64,000 nucleotides of DNA from Arenibacter troitsensis (GCF_900177645.1 NZ_FXAO01000003.1:1-64000), one strand, 5' to 3'. Counted from the stretch's first letter, positions 1-9,924 are shown. Program-made: numbers and translations. Notes: generated by a model from the sequence alone, not told the origin.

Positions 1-140
1 GTTTTTTGGGCGATGCAAAAAATGAACAGAACACTAACTTGAGCTGGTCAGGCATATCTTTTTGTAATTCACACACAACTTTTGGGATTGATCCAACTAT
101 AGCAAGTGATAAAACAAGAGCCCCGTTAGTTTATATCTAA
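1..140 (+). CDS. C-terminal end of an unidentified protein (partial)
   Basis: Frame 3 is open from the window edge to a TAA at 138-140, giving 45 residues with no start in view. The residues are mixed polar and hydrophobic (for example NLSWSGISF and GIDPTIAS) and look like genuine protein rather than random reading. The stop codon lies in the loop of the strong terminator hairpin at 111-156, which fits a gene end. No family is recognisable from so short a piece. Alternative: noncoding DNA that happens to be open. Confidence 0.35.
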   Translation, partial: FLGDAKNEQNTNLSWSGISFCNSHTTFGIDPTIASDKTRAPLVYI

Positions 141-156
141 CGGGGCTCTTGTTTTT
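111..156. terminator. bidirectional rho-independent terminator
   Basis: A perfect 19-bp stem (111-129 with 138-156) surrounds an 8-base AT-rich loop. The plus strand ends in a T run and the minus strand also reads into Ts. It separates the plus-strand gene entering from the left from the convergent CDGSH gene on the minus strand, so it probably serves both. Confidence 0.85.
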
Positions 157-195
157 ATTGACTCCATAAATATGGTCCAGAGAAATAAATTGTAT

Positions 196-432
196 TTACA
201 ACTTATGGGTACCGTCGCAGTAAGGCGGGTTTTTGGTAAGTTTACAGGTGCACAAATGGGCCCTTTTATCCTCTTCGACTTCAAAAATTAACGGGGGTGT
301 GGCATTTTCGGCCTTGTGGGAACCATCGCAAAAAGGTTGAACGCTACTATGGCTACAAGTACACCACTTATATTTTTTATCCTTCTCCAATTCCACCGCG
401 ATTGGTGCAAATTTATTGTTCATCTCGTTCAT
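196..432 (-). CDS. CDGSH iron-sulfur domain protein (two CDGSH motifs)
   Basis: 78 residues with two copies of the 2Fe-2S ligand pattern C-x-C-x(9)-C-D-G-[ST]-H: the first holds WCTC and FCDGSH, the second LCTC and YCDGTH. Each copy supplies three cysteines and one histidine, the mitoNEET/CISD ligand set. Bacterial double-CDGSH proteins of this size fold as a tandem that can bind two clusters and probably act in redox or Fe-S transfer in the cytoplasm. There is no membrane anchor, unlike eukaryotic mitoNEET. Two Met codons lie close together (residues 1 and 4), so the start could be 9 bases further in. Family assignment is firm, physiological role is not. Confidence 0.9.
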   Translation of the reverse strand: MNEMNNKFAPIAVELEKDKKYKWCTCSHSSVQPFCDGSHKAENATPPLIFEVEEDKRAHLCTCKLTKNPPYCDGTHKL

Positions 433-484
433 CTATTTTTTTTACGAAAATAAGCGAAACTCGACTATAAAAAAGATAGAACAG

Positions 485-1684
485 TTAATTTTTTACCATT
501 CTAAATAAGCGTACCAAAGTTAACTTGGATTTTAGCAAGAATGCCTTTAACAAGGGCTGACCCTCCTCGTTCAGCCAAACCTCTCCCTTTTCCTGTACCA
601 ACTTAACAGCTGTAGACAATTGCAGTTTTATGTAAACCTTATTCCTTTCATATTGTAACGCCAAAATCGTAGTGGTCAGCATAAAGGCCAGAGCTCCAGG
701 GATTACGATGGTAGGGGACAAACTGTGGTTCAAGAAATAATATAGTCCCAAACCTGTGAAACTTCCGTACAAAATAATATAATGGATCACATAGATAGAT
801 AAGGTACTTTGCCCTATCTTAAGTATGCTACTATTGCTCATGAATTTTCTAAACAATATAAACACGGCAAATACCAAAGAGACATCCCCCAAACGTATAA
901 ACAGATAATTATTAAAATAAACTTTGGAAAATACCAGCATTCCCGTCCAGTTATACAGCTTTAAAAAGAAGCCGGAGGAATAAAAGATAAGACCAAAGCC
1001 CACAATGGTAAAACTAGCAATGGCAGCAGGGTACAAATATTTAAAATTCTTAAACCTATTGAACAGCACGGACATAAAAGCGCCAATAGAGGCATAGCCG
1101 AACCAGGGTATTATGGTGAAAACGGATCCATTGGCCTTGGTAAGATAATTGGCTATCATCTCTGGCAAATAGTGGTGGGCGTATTGTTTATAATTGGGTT
1201 CCAGCACAAATAAAACTAGGGTAGTGGCCAATAAAACTCCTGGAAACAAATATTTATGCCTGGAAGTGGTAAGAAGATATATACCAATAATCCCCAAAAT
1301 AGAAAGACCAATACAGTGCAGAACATCTACCAAATAAAAAGAACCATATATCTGGCCCTTTAACAATCCAAAAAAGTTCAATCTAAGCAAATAGCCTATC
1401 GCCAATAACTGCAACCCCCTTTTAATTCCTTTTTTCACCCTTGGGTTATTAAACCCAATCCCATTACCTTTTATTAGCAAATAAGTAAAAATAAACCCGG
1501 AAACCGTAAAAAAGACCGGGGCCGTAACTCCCCTAAAATATTTCCAAACAGAATAAACCGTGTTGGAATTATCCCTAAATGCATTGTCCAGCAATCCATC
1601 CACGAAATGTCCCTGTAACATCATAAGGATGGCCCATGCCCTCATAGCATCAATAAAATACAATCTCAGGTTGTTATTCCCCAT
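485..1684 (-). CDS. multi-spanning membrane protein, acyltransferase / HGSNAT-like (DUF1624-type)
   Basis: About 399 residues with roughly ten hydrophobic segments. The N-terminal region has the pattern FIDAMRAWAILMMLQGH followed by a VSGF segment, typical of the heparan-alpha-glucosaminide N-acetyltransferase-like / DUF1624 group, which moves acyl groups to sugars across the inner membrane; the acceptor here is unknown. The open frame extends 28 codons upstream, but the conserved part begins at the Met whose ATG is at 1682-1684, and the upstream codons overlap the divergent promoter region of the flavin reductase gene, so I use 1684. A second family member with a different N-terminus lies at 55,583. 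Confidence 0.7.
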   Translation of the reverse strand: MGNNNLRLYFIDAMRAWAILMMLQGHFVDGLLDNAFRDNSNTVYSVWKYFRGVTAPVFFTVSGFIFTYLLIKGNGIGFNNPRVKKGIKRGLQLLAIGYLLRLNFFGLLKGQIYGSFYLVDVLHCIGLSILGIIGIYLLTTSRHKYLFPGVLLATTLVLFVLEPNYKQYAHHYLPEMIANYLTKANGSVFTIIPWFGYASIGAFMSVLFNRFKNFKYLYPAAIASFTIVGFGLIFYSSGFFLKLYNWTGMLVFSKVYFNNYLFIRLGDVSLVFAVFILFRKFMSNSSILKIGQSTLSIYVIHYIILYGSFTGLGLYYFLNHSLSPTIVIPGALAFMLTTTILALQYERNKVYIKLQLSTAVKLVQEKGEVWLNEEGQPLLKAFLLKSKLTLVRLFRMVKN

Positions 1685-1818
1685 ATTAACTTTTATGTAC
1701 ATCCTATATACTTGTAAAACAGTGTCTTTGGATGTTTTCGCGTGCAAAATTATGCAATTTCCTCGCAATTCAATCTATTTTACGGTATTTTCGTTGTACA
1801 AACATTTAAATAATCAAG

Positions 1819-2352
1819 ATGTCCCGTATACTGGCCTTTGCCGGAAGTAATTCCAGCACCTCCATCAATTATAAATTAGTACAATTTACTACCTCCCTTA
1901 TTAAGGATCATGAGGTTGACCTTATAAATATGGTCGATTATAATTTTCCTGTCTTTAGCGAGGACTTGGAAAGGGAAAAGGGTTATTCCGATTTATTGAA
2001 AGGACTAAAAGATAAGATAGTCCAGGCCAATGCCCTAATTATTTCCGTAAATGAACACAATAGCAATCCTTCCGCTTATTTCAAGAACGTGTTGGATTGG
2101 TTGTCCCGAGTGGACAGGAATTTCTTGGCGGACACAAAGATTTTGTTAATGTCCTGTTCGGGAGGCAGAAGGGGAGGCATAGGATCCTTAGAGGTAGTCA
2201 AGGGAATATTACCTCGCTTTGGCGGGGAAATTATAGCTACCTTTTCTTTACCATCCTTTAATCATACCTTTGACAAGGCGAAGGGCATAACTGACCCTGA
2301 GCTTGCCGAAGCCCATAAAAAAGCTTTGGAAATATTTTTATCACAAATTTAA
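1819..2352 (+). CDS. NADPH-dependent FMN reductase family protein
   Basis: 177 residues, flavodoxin-like fold. The N-terminus reads ILAFAGSNSSTSINYKLV, the GS-x-[ST]-x-x-S-x-N phosphate-binding loop for FMN in NADPH-dependent FMN/quinone reductases (PF03358). The middle has SVNEHNSNPSAYFKNVLDW, matching the family's PEYN..PxxLKNxxDW element. Length is normal for the family (about 170-190). A cytoplasmic flavin or quinone reductase is the best call; substrate cannot be read from sequence. Its stop is six bases before the pabB start in the same frame, so the two are likely cotranscribed. Confidence 0.85.
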   Translation: MSRILAFAGSNSSTSINYKLVQFTTSLIKDHEVDLINMVDYNFPVFSEDLEREKGYSDLLKGLKDKIVQANALIISVNEHNSNPSAYFKNVLDWLSRVDRNFLADTKILLMSCSGGRRGGIGSLEVVKGILPRFGGEIIATFSLPSFNHTFDKAKGITDPELAEAHKKALEIFLSQI

Positions 2353-2358
2353 AAGTCT

Positions 2359-3657
2359 TTGCGAAAAAAGGTTTCATTTACAGTTCCGGACATTGTTGGT
2401 TTTAAGCAATCCCTGTTACATTGGTCCCAACAATATTATGAGGTTGTTTGGATGGACAGCAACGGGCACAAGAGCAAGTATAGCTCCTTTGACGGTATGT
2501 TGGCAGTGGATGCACTTACCTCTGTGGTAACGGATAGCATAAATGCATTTGAGGATCTCCATAACTACCAAAAAAACACCAAGGATTGGATTTTTGGATA
2601 CCTTTCCTATGACCTAAAAAATGACACGGAACTACTTTCCTCTTCCAATGCCGATAGTTTAAACTTTCCTGAACTGTTTTTCTTTCAGCCCAAAAAATTA
2701 ATAGAAATAAAAGAAACAACCGTTTCCTTCCATTACCTTACTATGGTGGCTGATGAAATTGAAGAAGATTTCAAAAATATCCTTGAGGCTACTGGGAGTT
2801 TTGCTCCAGGACTGGAAAATCAATCGGATATCCGGATTAAACTTAGAATATTCAAGGATGAATATTTTAGTCGTGTAAGTAAAATGCTGAACCATATCCA
2901 TAGAGGGGATATCTATGAAGCCAACTTCTGTCAGGAATTTTATGCCGAGAACACTGAAATAGATGCTTTAAAGACCTATATAAAATTAAATTCCATCACC
3001 AGGGCGCCTTTTTCGGCCTTTTTAAAAATAAACGATAAATACCTTTTGTCTTCTTCCCCGGAGCGGTACATTAAAAAACTGGGGAACAAAGTCGTATCCC
3101 AGCCTATTAAGGGTACTGCTAAACGATCTTTGGATAGTATAGAGGACCAGTTATTGGTAACGACCCTGGAAAAAGACGAAAAGGAAAGGGCAGAAAATAT
3201 TATGATTGTAGATTTGGTAAGAAACGATCTATCCAAAAGTGCCCTAAAGGGTTCCGTAAAAGTTGAAGAACTGTGTAAGGTATATTCCTTTGATCAGGTT
3301 CACCAGATGATCTCCACTATATCAGCGGAAGTTTCAAGCAACAAAAATCCAGTGGATATCATCAAGGAAACGTTTCCCATGGGAAGTATGACCGGAGCGC
3401 CAAAAGTGTCTGCCATGCGGATAATAGAGGAGTTGGAAGCTTCAAAAAGAGGACTCTATTCCGGGACAGTGGGTTACTTCACCCCTGAAAACGACTTCGA
3501 TTTTAACGTGGTCATCCGAAGTATTCTATATAACAAAACGGCCCAATATGTCTCTTTTTCCGTGGGGAGTGCCATTACGGCCAAGGCAATTCCAGAGAAG
3601 GAATATGAGGAATGCCTTCTTAAGGCCAAGGCCATGAGACAGGTACTTGAAAATTAA
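2359..3657 (+). CDS. pabB: aminodeoxychorismate synthase component I
   Basis: 432 residues of the chorismate-utilising enzyme family. The C-terminal catalytic half has the hallmark ETFPMGSMTGAPK, VRNDLSKSA and RIIEELE segments. It would convert chorismate plus ammonia (from a PabA glutaminase not in the window) to 4-amino-4-deoxychorismate for folate synthesis. PabB is preferred over TrpE by length and by no nearby trp genes. The start is a TTG at 2359, two codons after the upstream TAA and in the same frame; the next in-frame ATG (2452) would remove 31 N-terminal residues. TrpE or a salicylate/isochorismate enzyme is less likely. Confidence 0.8.
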   Translation: MRKKVSFTVPDIVGFKQSLLHWSQQYYEVVWMDSNGHKSKYSSFDGMLAVDALTSVVTDSINAFEDLHNYQKNTKDWIFGYLSYDLKNDTELLSSSNADSLNFPELFFFQPKKLIEIKETTVSFHYLTMVADEIEEDFKNILEATGSFAPGLENQSDIRIKLRIFKDEYFSRVSKMLNHIHRGDIYEANFCQEFYAENTEIDALKTYIKLNSITRAPFSAFLKINDKYLLSSSPERYIKKLGNKVVSQPIKGTAKRSLDSIEDQLLVTTLEKDEKERAENIMIVDLVRNDLSKSALKGSVKVEELCKVYSFDQVHQMISTISAEVSSNKNPVDIIKETFPMGSMTGAPKVSAMRIIEELEASKRGLYSGTVGYFTPENDFDFNVVIRSILYNKTAQYVSFSVGSAITAKAIPEKEYEECLLKAKAMRQVLEN

Positions 3658-3742
3658 TAGGTCATTTGGTTATCATCAATTTTCAATCTACCTTAAGCGT
3701 TTATAAATTTTAGGTATACCCAATACTCTATATGTAAACACT

Positions 3743-4588
3743 ATGGATGTAAGAACGCTTGATCTTCAATATAGGAACATCCCCATTAATGCATGGTATG
3801 CCAGACCCCAGATTGTTAGAGGGGCCATTGTTCTTGTCCACGGATTTGGGGAACATTCCGGCCGCTACTTGGACGTGGTGACCCCAAGACTTTTGGAAGA
3901 AAATTTGGCCGTCTTTTCCTATGATAATATTGGCCATGGTAAATCTGGTGGTAAACGTGGACATTGCCCAAGTTATTCCGCCTTATTGGAATTATTGGAC
4001 AACATTATTGCAAAGGCAAAATTGCTAAACCCCAACAAGCCCATATTTCTATACGGACATAGTATGGGGGGAAATTTGGTATTGAACTACAACCTTAGGA
4101 TAAAATCGGATTTGGCAGGAATCATTGCCACAAGTCCATATCTGAAATTAGCGTTCCAACCTCCTAAGTGGAAAATGATCGTGGGCAAATTAATGCTGAA
4201 AATATTCCCTTCCATTACAATGACTTCTGGCCTTAATCCACAACATATTTCCAGAATAGACCAAGAGGTAGAAAAATACATTGCAGATCCATTGGTTCAT
4301 GATAGGGTTAGCCCCATTTATTCCTTTCCCATAATGGAAGCAGGGGAGTGGGCAATACAAAACGCCAACAAACTAAATACCAAAACCCTATTGTTGCACG
4401 GCACTGGAGATAAAATTATAGATTACAGGGCAACCGAAAAATTACATAAAAACTCCAAGGTTACCGATCTACAATTAATTGAAGGCGGCTATCACGAATT
4501 GCACAAGGATGTAGGAAGTAAAAACACTTTGGATATAATCGGTATTTGGTTAAGGAACAGCTTGGATCTCTTCTATAGCCAAAAGTAG
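3743..4588 (+). CDS. alpha/beta hydrolase, monoacylglycerol lipase-like
   Basis: 281 residues. Oxyanion-side motif VLVHGFGEHSGRY, nucleophile elbow YGHSMGGN (Ser in GHSMGG), acid in LLLHGTGDKIID and catalytic His in EGGYHELHKD: a complete Ser-Asp-His triad of the lysophospholipase / monoacylglycerol lipase group (Hydrolase_4). No signal peptide, so cytoplasmic or peripherally membrane-bound. The sequence before it carries no obvious terminator, so it may be cotranscribed with pabB and tilS, though the functions are unrelated. Confidence 0.85.
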   Translation: MDVRTLDLQYRNIPINAWYARPQIVRGAIVLVHGFGEHSGRYLDVVTPRLLEENLAVFSYDNIGHGKSGGKRGHCPSYSALLELLDNIIAKAKLLNPNKPIFLYGHSMGGNLVLNYNLRIKSDLAGIIATSPYLKLAFQPPKWKMIVGKLMLKIFPSITMTSGLNPQHISRIDQEVEKYIADPLVHDRVSPIYSFPIMEAGEWAIQNANKLNTKTLLLHGTGDKIIDYRATEKLHKNSKVTDLQLIEGGYHELHKDVGSKNTLDIIGIWLRNSLDLFYSQK

Positions 4589-4620
4589 TTGCTATCATTT
4601 TTCTTATGTAAATTAGCCGT

Positions 4621-5925
4621 GTGTTAGAAAATTTCAGGAATCATATAGACCTATACTTTCCCCATCTAAAAGAAGGTACATTTCTATTGGCCTGCAGTGG
4701 TGGTTTGGACAGTGTTGTTCTGGCACATTTGTGCGCTTCCTATAATTTGGATTTCTCTTTGGCACATTGCAACTTTAAATTGCGGGGCGAGGAAAGTGAT
4801 AAGGATGAAGATCTTGTTAGAAAATTGGGCGAGCAATTGGGCAAGGAGATTTTTGTGACCAGTTTTGACACCCATGGTTACATGGCCCAACACAGAACCA
4901 ATTTGCAAATTGCCGCACGCGAACTCCGGTATAATTGGTTTTCTCAAATAATGGAAAACCATCATATTAAAACCCTGGTTACGGCACATCATGCAGATGA
5001 CAGTTTAGAAACCTTCATTATCAACTTATCCAGGGGAACAGGAATAGAAGGGCTCAGCGGAATACCCTCGCTCACCAATACCATCTCCAGGCCCTTGTTG
5101 CAATTTTCCAGAACCGAAATCAAAAAATATGCAGAAGCCAATGCCCTCCACTGGAGGGAGGATGCCAGTAATGAAAACACCAAATATTTAAGAAACAACA
5201 TAAGGCACAATATTATTCCCAAACTAAAGGAGCTCAACCCCCATTTTTTGGAGAACTTTTTAAAGACCCAAGAGCATCTTGGACAGACCCAGGAAATATT
5301 ACATCGACATATAACCCAGTTAAAAAAGCAACTTTTTTCAAAAGAGAAAATGGTAGAAAAGGTAAAAGTAGCCTCCCTGTTGGCACTTAGGCCTACCAAA
5401 ACATATCTTTTCCATTTCTTTCGGGAGTACGGGTTTACGCAATGGGATGACATTTACGGACTACTGAGTGCCAATAGTGGCAAAGAGGTGCATTCCAACA
5501 CCCATAGATTACTAAAGGATAGGGATTTTTTGTTATTAAAACCCATAGTCCAAAAGAATACCAAGGATTTTTATATTGAAGGGGACCAAGAGTCCGTATC
5601 AGAACCTATATACTTAAAATTGAGTCATGTTAAAGCCATTGGGGAGACCAGTCCGAATATAATTTATGTAGATAAAGAAACGTTAAAGTATCCACTAATA
5701 GTCCGTAAATGCCAAAAAGGGGATTATTTTTACCCGCTTGGCATGTCGGGCAAGAAAAAAATATCCAAATTTTTCAAGGACGCGAAGATGGATGTTTTTG
5801 CCAAAGAAAACCAATGGTTGTTATGTTCTGGCGATAATATTGTCTGGATAATTGGAAAACGGGCAGACGAGCGTTTTAAAATAACGGATAAGACTAAAGA
5901 AATTTTAAAGATCATTTTAGAATAA
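4621..5925 (+). CDS. tilS: tRNA(Ile)-lysidine synthase
   Basis: 434 residues. The N-terminal PP-loop reads LLACSGGLDSVVLAHL, followed by HCNFKLRGEESD and ARELRYNWF, the TilS N-type ATPase signature. The C-terminus (from about residue 360) holds the TilS C-terminal domain with VRKCQKGDYFYPLGM and KKKISKFFKD. TilS adds lysine to C34 of the AUA-decoding tRNA-Ile and is essential. The start is a GTG at 4621. The TAA stop overlaps the dsbD ATG by one base (TAATG), pointing to translational coupling. Confidence 0.93.
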   Translation: MLENFRNHIDLYFPHLKEGTFLLACSGGLDSVVLAHLCASYNLDFSLAHCNFKLRGEESDKDEDLVRKLGEQLGKEIFVTSFDTHGYMAQHRTNLQIAARELRYNWFSQIMENHHIKTLVTAHHADDSLETFIINLSRGTGIEGLSGIPSLTNTISRPLLQFSRTEIKKYAEANALHWREDASNENTKYLRNNIRHNIIPKLKELNPHFLENFLKTQEHLGQTQEILHRHITQLKKQLFSKEKMVEKVKVASLLALRPTKTYLFHFFREYGFTQWDDIYGLLSANSGKEVHSNTHRLLKDRDFLLLKPIVQKNTKDFYIEGDQESVSEPIYLKLSHVKAIGETSPNIIYVDKETLKYPLIVRKCQKGDYFYPLGMSGKKKISKFFKDAKMDVFAKENQWLLCSGDNIVWIIGKRADERFKITDKTKEILKIILE

Positions 5926-7907
5926 TGAAGCAAATATTGGGATTGTTTTTAATGGTGTTCTGTGTTTCCCTGGGGTTTTCCCAGTCGGATAACAGCCCTG
6001 CCCTATGGACCTATGAGGCAGAAAAAATATCGGATACCGAGTACAATCTGATCTTTAGGGCCGATATACATGAGGGCTGGCATATATATTCACAATTTAC
6101 GGATGAAAATGGCTCCCTGCCCAGTGAATTTACATTTCAAAAGGCTGGCGAGGACTATGAATTGGTAGGAACCACAACAGAAAGCGAAACCCTTACGGAA
6201 TACTCGGATATTTTTGAGGTAGATGAAACTTTCTTCAAGGAAAAGGCTGTCTTTACCCAAAAAATTAAATTATTAAATGCGGAGGTTAACCAAATTACGG
6301 TTGAATTGTTCTATCAAATATGTAAGGAAGTATGCATCCCAAAGGATGAAATATTCCATATTTCCTTGACCGGGGAGGAACTGGTTATTGCGGAACAGAC
6401 TGTGGACCAGCGTAGTCTGGATATGAGCGCTGCGTTACTATTGGACCTAAAGAACAAGGAACTGTTGGTTAACGGGGATAAAAATGCCGTGAACGAAAAA
6501 TCGGGGCTGTGGACCATTTTTGTTTTAGGCTTTTTGGGCGGCTTAATTGCGCTTCTAACTCCCTGCGTTTTTCCAATGATTCCATTAACCGTGTCCTTTT
6601 TTACCAAACAAGGAGCCAATAGATCCAAAGGCATCGCAAATGCCCTACTTTATGGTTTCTTTATAGTATTGATTTATTTTCTTTTGAGTTTGCCCTTTCA
6701 TTTATTCGATTCCGTGGATTCTCAGATATTGAATACCATTGCCACCAATGTTTGGTTAAACCTGTTTTTCTTTCTCATTTTTATATTTTTTGCCTTCTCC
6801 TTTTTCGGATATTATGAATTGACGCTGCCTAGCTCCTGGGCCAATAAAATGGACTCGGCCTCTTCCAAGGTGGGAGGCGCTTTTGGAATCTTTTTTATGG
6901 CCGTGACCTTGGCCATAGTATCCTTTTCCTGTACAGGTCCTATTTTAGGAGGATTGTTGGGCAGTACTGCTTTGGCCGAAGGGGATGTTGCTACCAACCT
7001 GTCCATGGGGATGACCGGTTTTGGAGTGGCCCTGGCCTTGCCTTTTGGTCTTTTCGCCCTGTTCCCCGCCTGGCTTAATTCCCTACCCAAATCAGGGGGG
7101 TGGATGACCACGGTGAAAGTGACCCTCGGGTTCTTGGAATTGGTATTGGCTTTTAAATTTCTTTCCAATGCAGATTTAGTAGGGAATTGGGGAATCTTTA
7201 AAAGGGAAATTTTCTTGGGGATATGGATATTTCTGTTTGTCTTGCTTTCCCTTTACTTGTTTGGGATATTTAGATTTCCGCACGACGGACCAAAACAACG
7301 ATTGTCCGTCGGAAGGAAGATTACCGCTGTCCTAAGCACTGCATTTGCCATATACCTTGTACTGGGACTGACAAAAACAACGAATTTAAAGTTATTGAGC
7401 GGTTTTCCGCCACCCCATTTTTATAGCATTTTTGAAACAGAAAGTGATTGTCCTCTGGGGATAGAATGTTTCAAGGATTTTGACAAAGGCATTGCCCATG
7501 CCAAAGAGGTAAACAAACCTGTATTGTTGGATTTTACAGGCTGGGCCTGTGTAAATTGCAGAAAAATGGAGGAAACGGTCTGGAGCGAGCCGGATATTTA
7601 TCCTATCCTCAAGGAAAAATACGTTTTGATATCGCTGTACATAGATGACCGAAAGGAACTACCTGCCGAAGAACAGTTCGATTTTAAATACGAATCCGGA
7701 CGCGTAAAAAAAATCAATACCGTGGGTGAAAAATGGGGTACTTTCCAGACGTTGAACTTTAATGCCGCCTCGCAACCATACTATGTAATAATGTCCCCTG
7801 ATCTGGAAATTTTGAATACTGCCGTCCAATATACAGATCGGGACACCTATAAGGAATGGTTAAAAAAAGGGGTGAGTAATTTTAAGGAATTGGGCCAGTT
7901 AAAATAG
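5925..7907 (+). CDS. dsbD: thiol:disulfide interchange protein DsbD-like
   Basis: 660 residues in three parts. A signal peptide (about residues 1-19, ending near GFSQ) precedes a periplasmic alpha-like domain with the cysteine pair QICKEVC. The membrane domain, with about eight spans, has the paired cysteines in LLTPCVFPMIPLT and SFSCTGPILGGLLG. The C-terminal thioredoxin-like domain carries GWACVNCRKME. These are the three relay cysteine pairs of DsbD, which passes electrons from cytoplasmic thioredoxin to periplasmic proteins. Overlaps the tilS stop by one base. Confidence 0.9.
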   Translation: MKQILGLFLMVFCVSLGFSQSDNSPALWTYEAEKISDTEYNLIFRADIHEGWHIYSQFTDENGSLPSEFTFQKAGEDYELVGTTTESETLTEYSDIFEVDETFFKEKAVFTQKIKLLNAEVNQITVELFYQICKEVCIPKDEIFHISLTGEELVIAEQTVDQRSLDMSAALLLDLKNKELLVNGDKNAVNEKSGLWTIFVLGFLGGLIALLTPCVFPMIPLTVSFFTKQGANRSKGIANALLYGFFIVLIYFLLSLPFHLFDSVDSQILNTIATNVWLNLFFFLIFIFFAFSFFGYYELTLPSSWANKMDSASSKVGGAFGIFFMAVTLAIVSFSCTGPILGGLLGSTALAEGDVATNLSMGMTGFGVALALPFGLFALFPAWLNSLPKSGGWMTTVKVTLGFLELVLAFKFLSNADLVGNWGIFKREIFLGIWIFLFVLLSLYLFGIFRFPHDGPKQRLSVGRKITAVLSTAFAIYLVLGLTKTTNLKLLSGFPPPHFYSIFETESDCPLGIECFKDFDKGIAHAKEVNKPVLLDFTGWACVNCRKMEETVWSEPDIYPILKEKYVLISLYIDDRKELPAEEQFDFKYESGRVKKINTVGEKWGTFQTLNFNAASQPYYVIMSPDLEILNTAVQYTDRDTYKEWLKKGVSNFKELGQLK

Positions 7908-8020
7908 GCCAAAATATGACGTCTTTGAGATGTGTTCTTCTAAGACATATTTCAATGGAAAACATTTCTAGTAACTAGGTTTAATATTCTACATATACAG
8001 TTAAAGCAAATTCTAGCGCT

Positions 8021-9901
8021 ATGAACAAAATTTTAATCCTCTTATCGGCCATCGTATTGGTATCCTGTGGAAGAACGGGCATTCAGACCACCACCAACAA
8101 AACCAATACCGGAGTAGTCGACACCTACAACCCCCGGGATTTCTACAACAAGAAGGAGGTCGTTATTCCTATGCGCGATGGGATAAGACTACATACCACC
8201 ATCTATTCGCCCAAGGATACTTCCAAAAAATATCCCATTCTAATGTCAAGAACACCATATAGTTCCAGACCTTATGGGGCCAACGAATACAAAGCCTTGA
8301 TTTCTCCCAATAGAAAAATGATGAAGGAGGGAAATATCGTAGTATACCAAGATGTTAGGGGCAGGTGGAACAGCGAAGGTGTCTATGACAATATGAGGGC
8401 TTATATTCCCAATAAAAAGGATGGGGAAGTAGATGAGGCCTCGGACACTTATGATACTATAGAATGGCTTATAAACAATGTTGAAAACCACAATGGCAAT
8501 GTTGGGGTCTGGGGAATTTCCTATCCAGGATTTTATGCTACCTATTCCTTATTGGATGCCCACCCAGCGCTCAAGGCCGTTTCTCCACAAGCCCCGATAG
8601 GGGATTTCTTTTTTGACGATTTTCATCATAATGGCGCCTATTTATTGAGTTATTGGAGAGCTACTGCCGTATTTGGTTATATGAAAGACCAACCTACCAC
8701 CGAAGAGTGGTATTCTTTTCCCGAACTGGGTACTGAAGACCAATACCAGTTTTTTTTGGATGCCGGTCCATTATCCAACTTGGACAAATATTACAAAGAG
8801 GACAATATATTCTGGCAGCAATTAAAGGAACACCCCAATTATGATGAATTTTGGCAGCAACGCGGCATAATCCAACATTTGGAAAATATTAAACCGGCAG
8901 TGATGACCGTAGGAGGTTGGTTTGATGCCGAAGACCTTTATGGTCCGCTCAACACCTATGGACATATAGAAAGGAACAGCTCCAACTATAATACTCTTGT
9001 AATGGGGCCTTGGAGCCACGGCGATTGGTCCAAGGAAACAAAACGTCAAGCCATTGGCAATGTCTATTTTGGGGATGATATCTCAAAATTCTATCAAGAA
9101 AACATTGAAACACGATTTTTCAATCACTTTTTAAAAGGAGAGCGAGAGACCCCCAATTTACCCGAGGCCTATGTTTTTGATACAGGTACCAAGGAGTGGA
9201 AGACTTATGATACCTGGCCTCCCCATAACACCGCCAAGGAAACCTACTCCTTACAGCGCAATGAACGTTTGGGACAGATTGCAACCCGGGAATACTCCTT
9301 TCAAGAATTTATAAGCGACCCCAAAAAACCTGTCCCTTATTCCGAAGATATAAAAATGGTGTTTACCCCACGTAAATTCATGACCGATGATCAGCGTTTT
9401 GCAGCCCGTAGACCCGATGTTTTAATTTTTGAAACCGAACCTCTGGAAGCGCCTCTTACACTTGCCGGTGATATTATGGCAAAACTCAACGTTTCCACTA
9501 CTGGTACGGACGCGGATTGGATTGTTAAGGTCATAGACGTATACCCCCCGGACCACAAGGATTACGAGGAGACCCAGGCCTATTTAAAAATGGGCAACTA
9601 TCATCAAATGGTTCGTAGCGAGGTAATGCGAGGCCGATTTAGAAATGATTTTTCAAATCCCGAGCCTTTTGTTCCAGAAGAAGTAACTCAGGTAAACATA
9701 CAGCTTCAGGACGTTTTCCATACGTTTAAGAAAGGCCATAAAATTCAGGTACAGGTACAAAGCACAATGTTTCCCTATATAGATATTAATCCCCAAACCT
9801 ATGTAGAAAATATTTTTCAAGCCAAACCACAGGACTTTCAAAAACAAACACATCGTGTATACAACACTTCTTTAATAGAATTTACCGTCCTAAAACCTTG
9901 A
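8021..9901 (+). CDS. CocE/NonD family hydrolase (X-Pro dipeptidyl-peptidase-like), lipoprotein
   Basis: 626 residues. Residues 1-16 form a lipoprotein signal with lipobox LVSC and Cys at about 16, so it is membrane-anchored outside the cytoplasm. The S15 domain shows PMRDGIRLHTTIY, VQDVRGRWNSEG, nucleophile GISYPGFYATYS and His in MGPWSHGDWS; the acid is probably the Asp in GGWFDAEDLYG. The C-terminal jelly roll of the X-Pro dipeptidyl-peptidase C-terminal domain follows. Such enzymes are alpha-amino-acid ester or acyl hydrolases or dipeptidyl peptidases. A terminator follows at 9925. Confidence 0.88.
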   Translation: MNKILILLSAIVLVSCGRTGIQTTTNKTNTGVVDTYNPRDFYNKKEVVIPMRDGIRLHTTIYSPKDTSKKYPILMSRTPYSSRPYGANEYKALISPNRKMMKEGNIVVYQDVRGRWNSEGVYDNMRAYIPNKKDGEVDEASDTYDTIEWLINNVENHNGNVGVWGISYPGFYATYSLLDAHPALKAVSPQAPIGDFFFDDFHHNGAYLLSYWRATAVFGYMKDQPTTEEWYSFPELGTEDQYQFFLDAGPLSNLDKYYKEDNIFWQQLKEHPNYDEFWQQRGIIQHLENIKPAVMTVGGWFDAEDLYGPLNTYGHIERNSSNYNTLVMGPWSHGDWSKETKRQAIGNVYFGDDISKFYQENIETRFFNHFLKGERETPNLPEAYVFDTGTKEWKTYDTWPPHNTAKETYSLQRNERLGQIATREYSFQEFISDPKKPVPYSEDIKMVFTPRKFMTDDQRFAARRPDVLIFETEPLEAPLTLAGDIMAKLNVSTTGTDADWIVKVIDVYPPDHKDYEETQAYLKMGNYHQMVRSEVMRGRFRNDFSNPEPFVPEEVTQVNIQLQDVFHTFKKGHKIQVQVQSTMFPYIDINPQTYVENIFQAKPQDFQKQTHRVYNTSLIEFTVLKP

Positions 9902-9924
9902 CATTATTATCACTTTAAAGAAAT

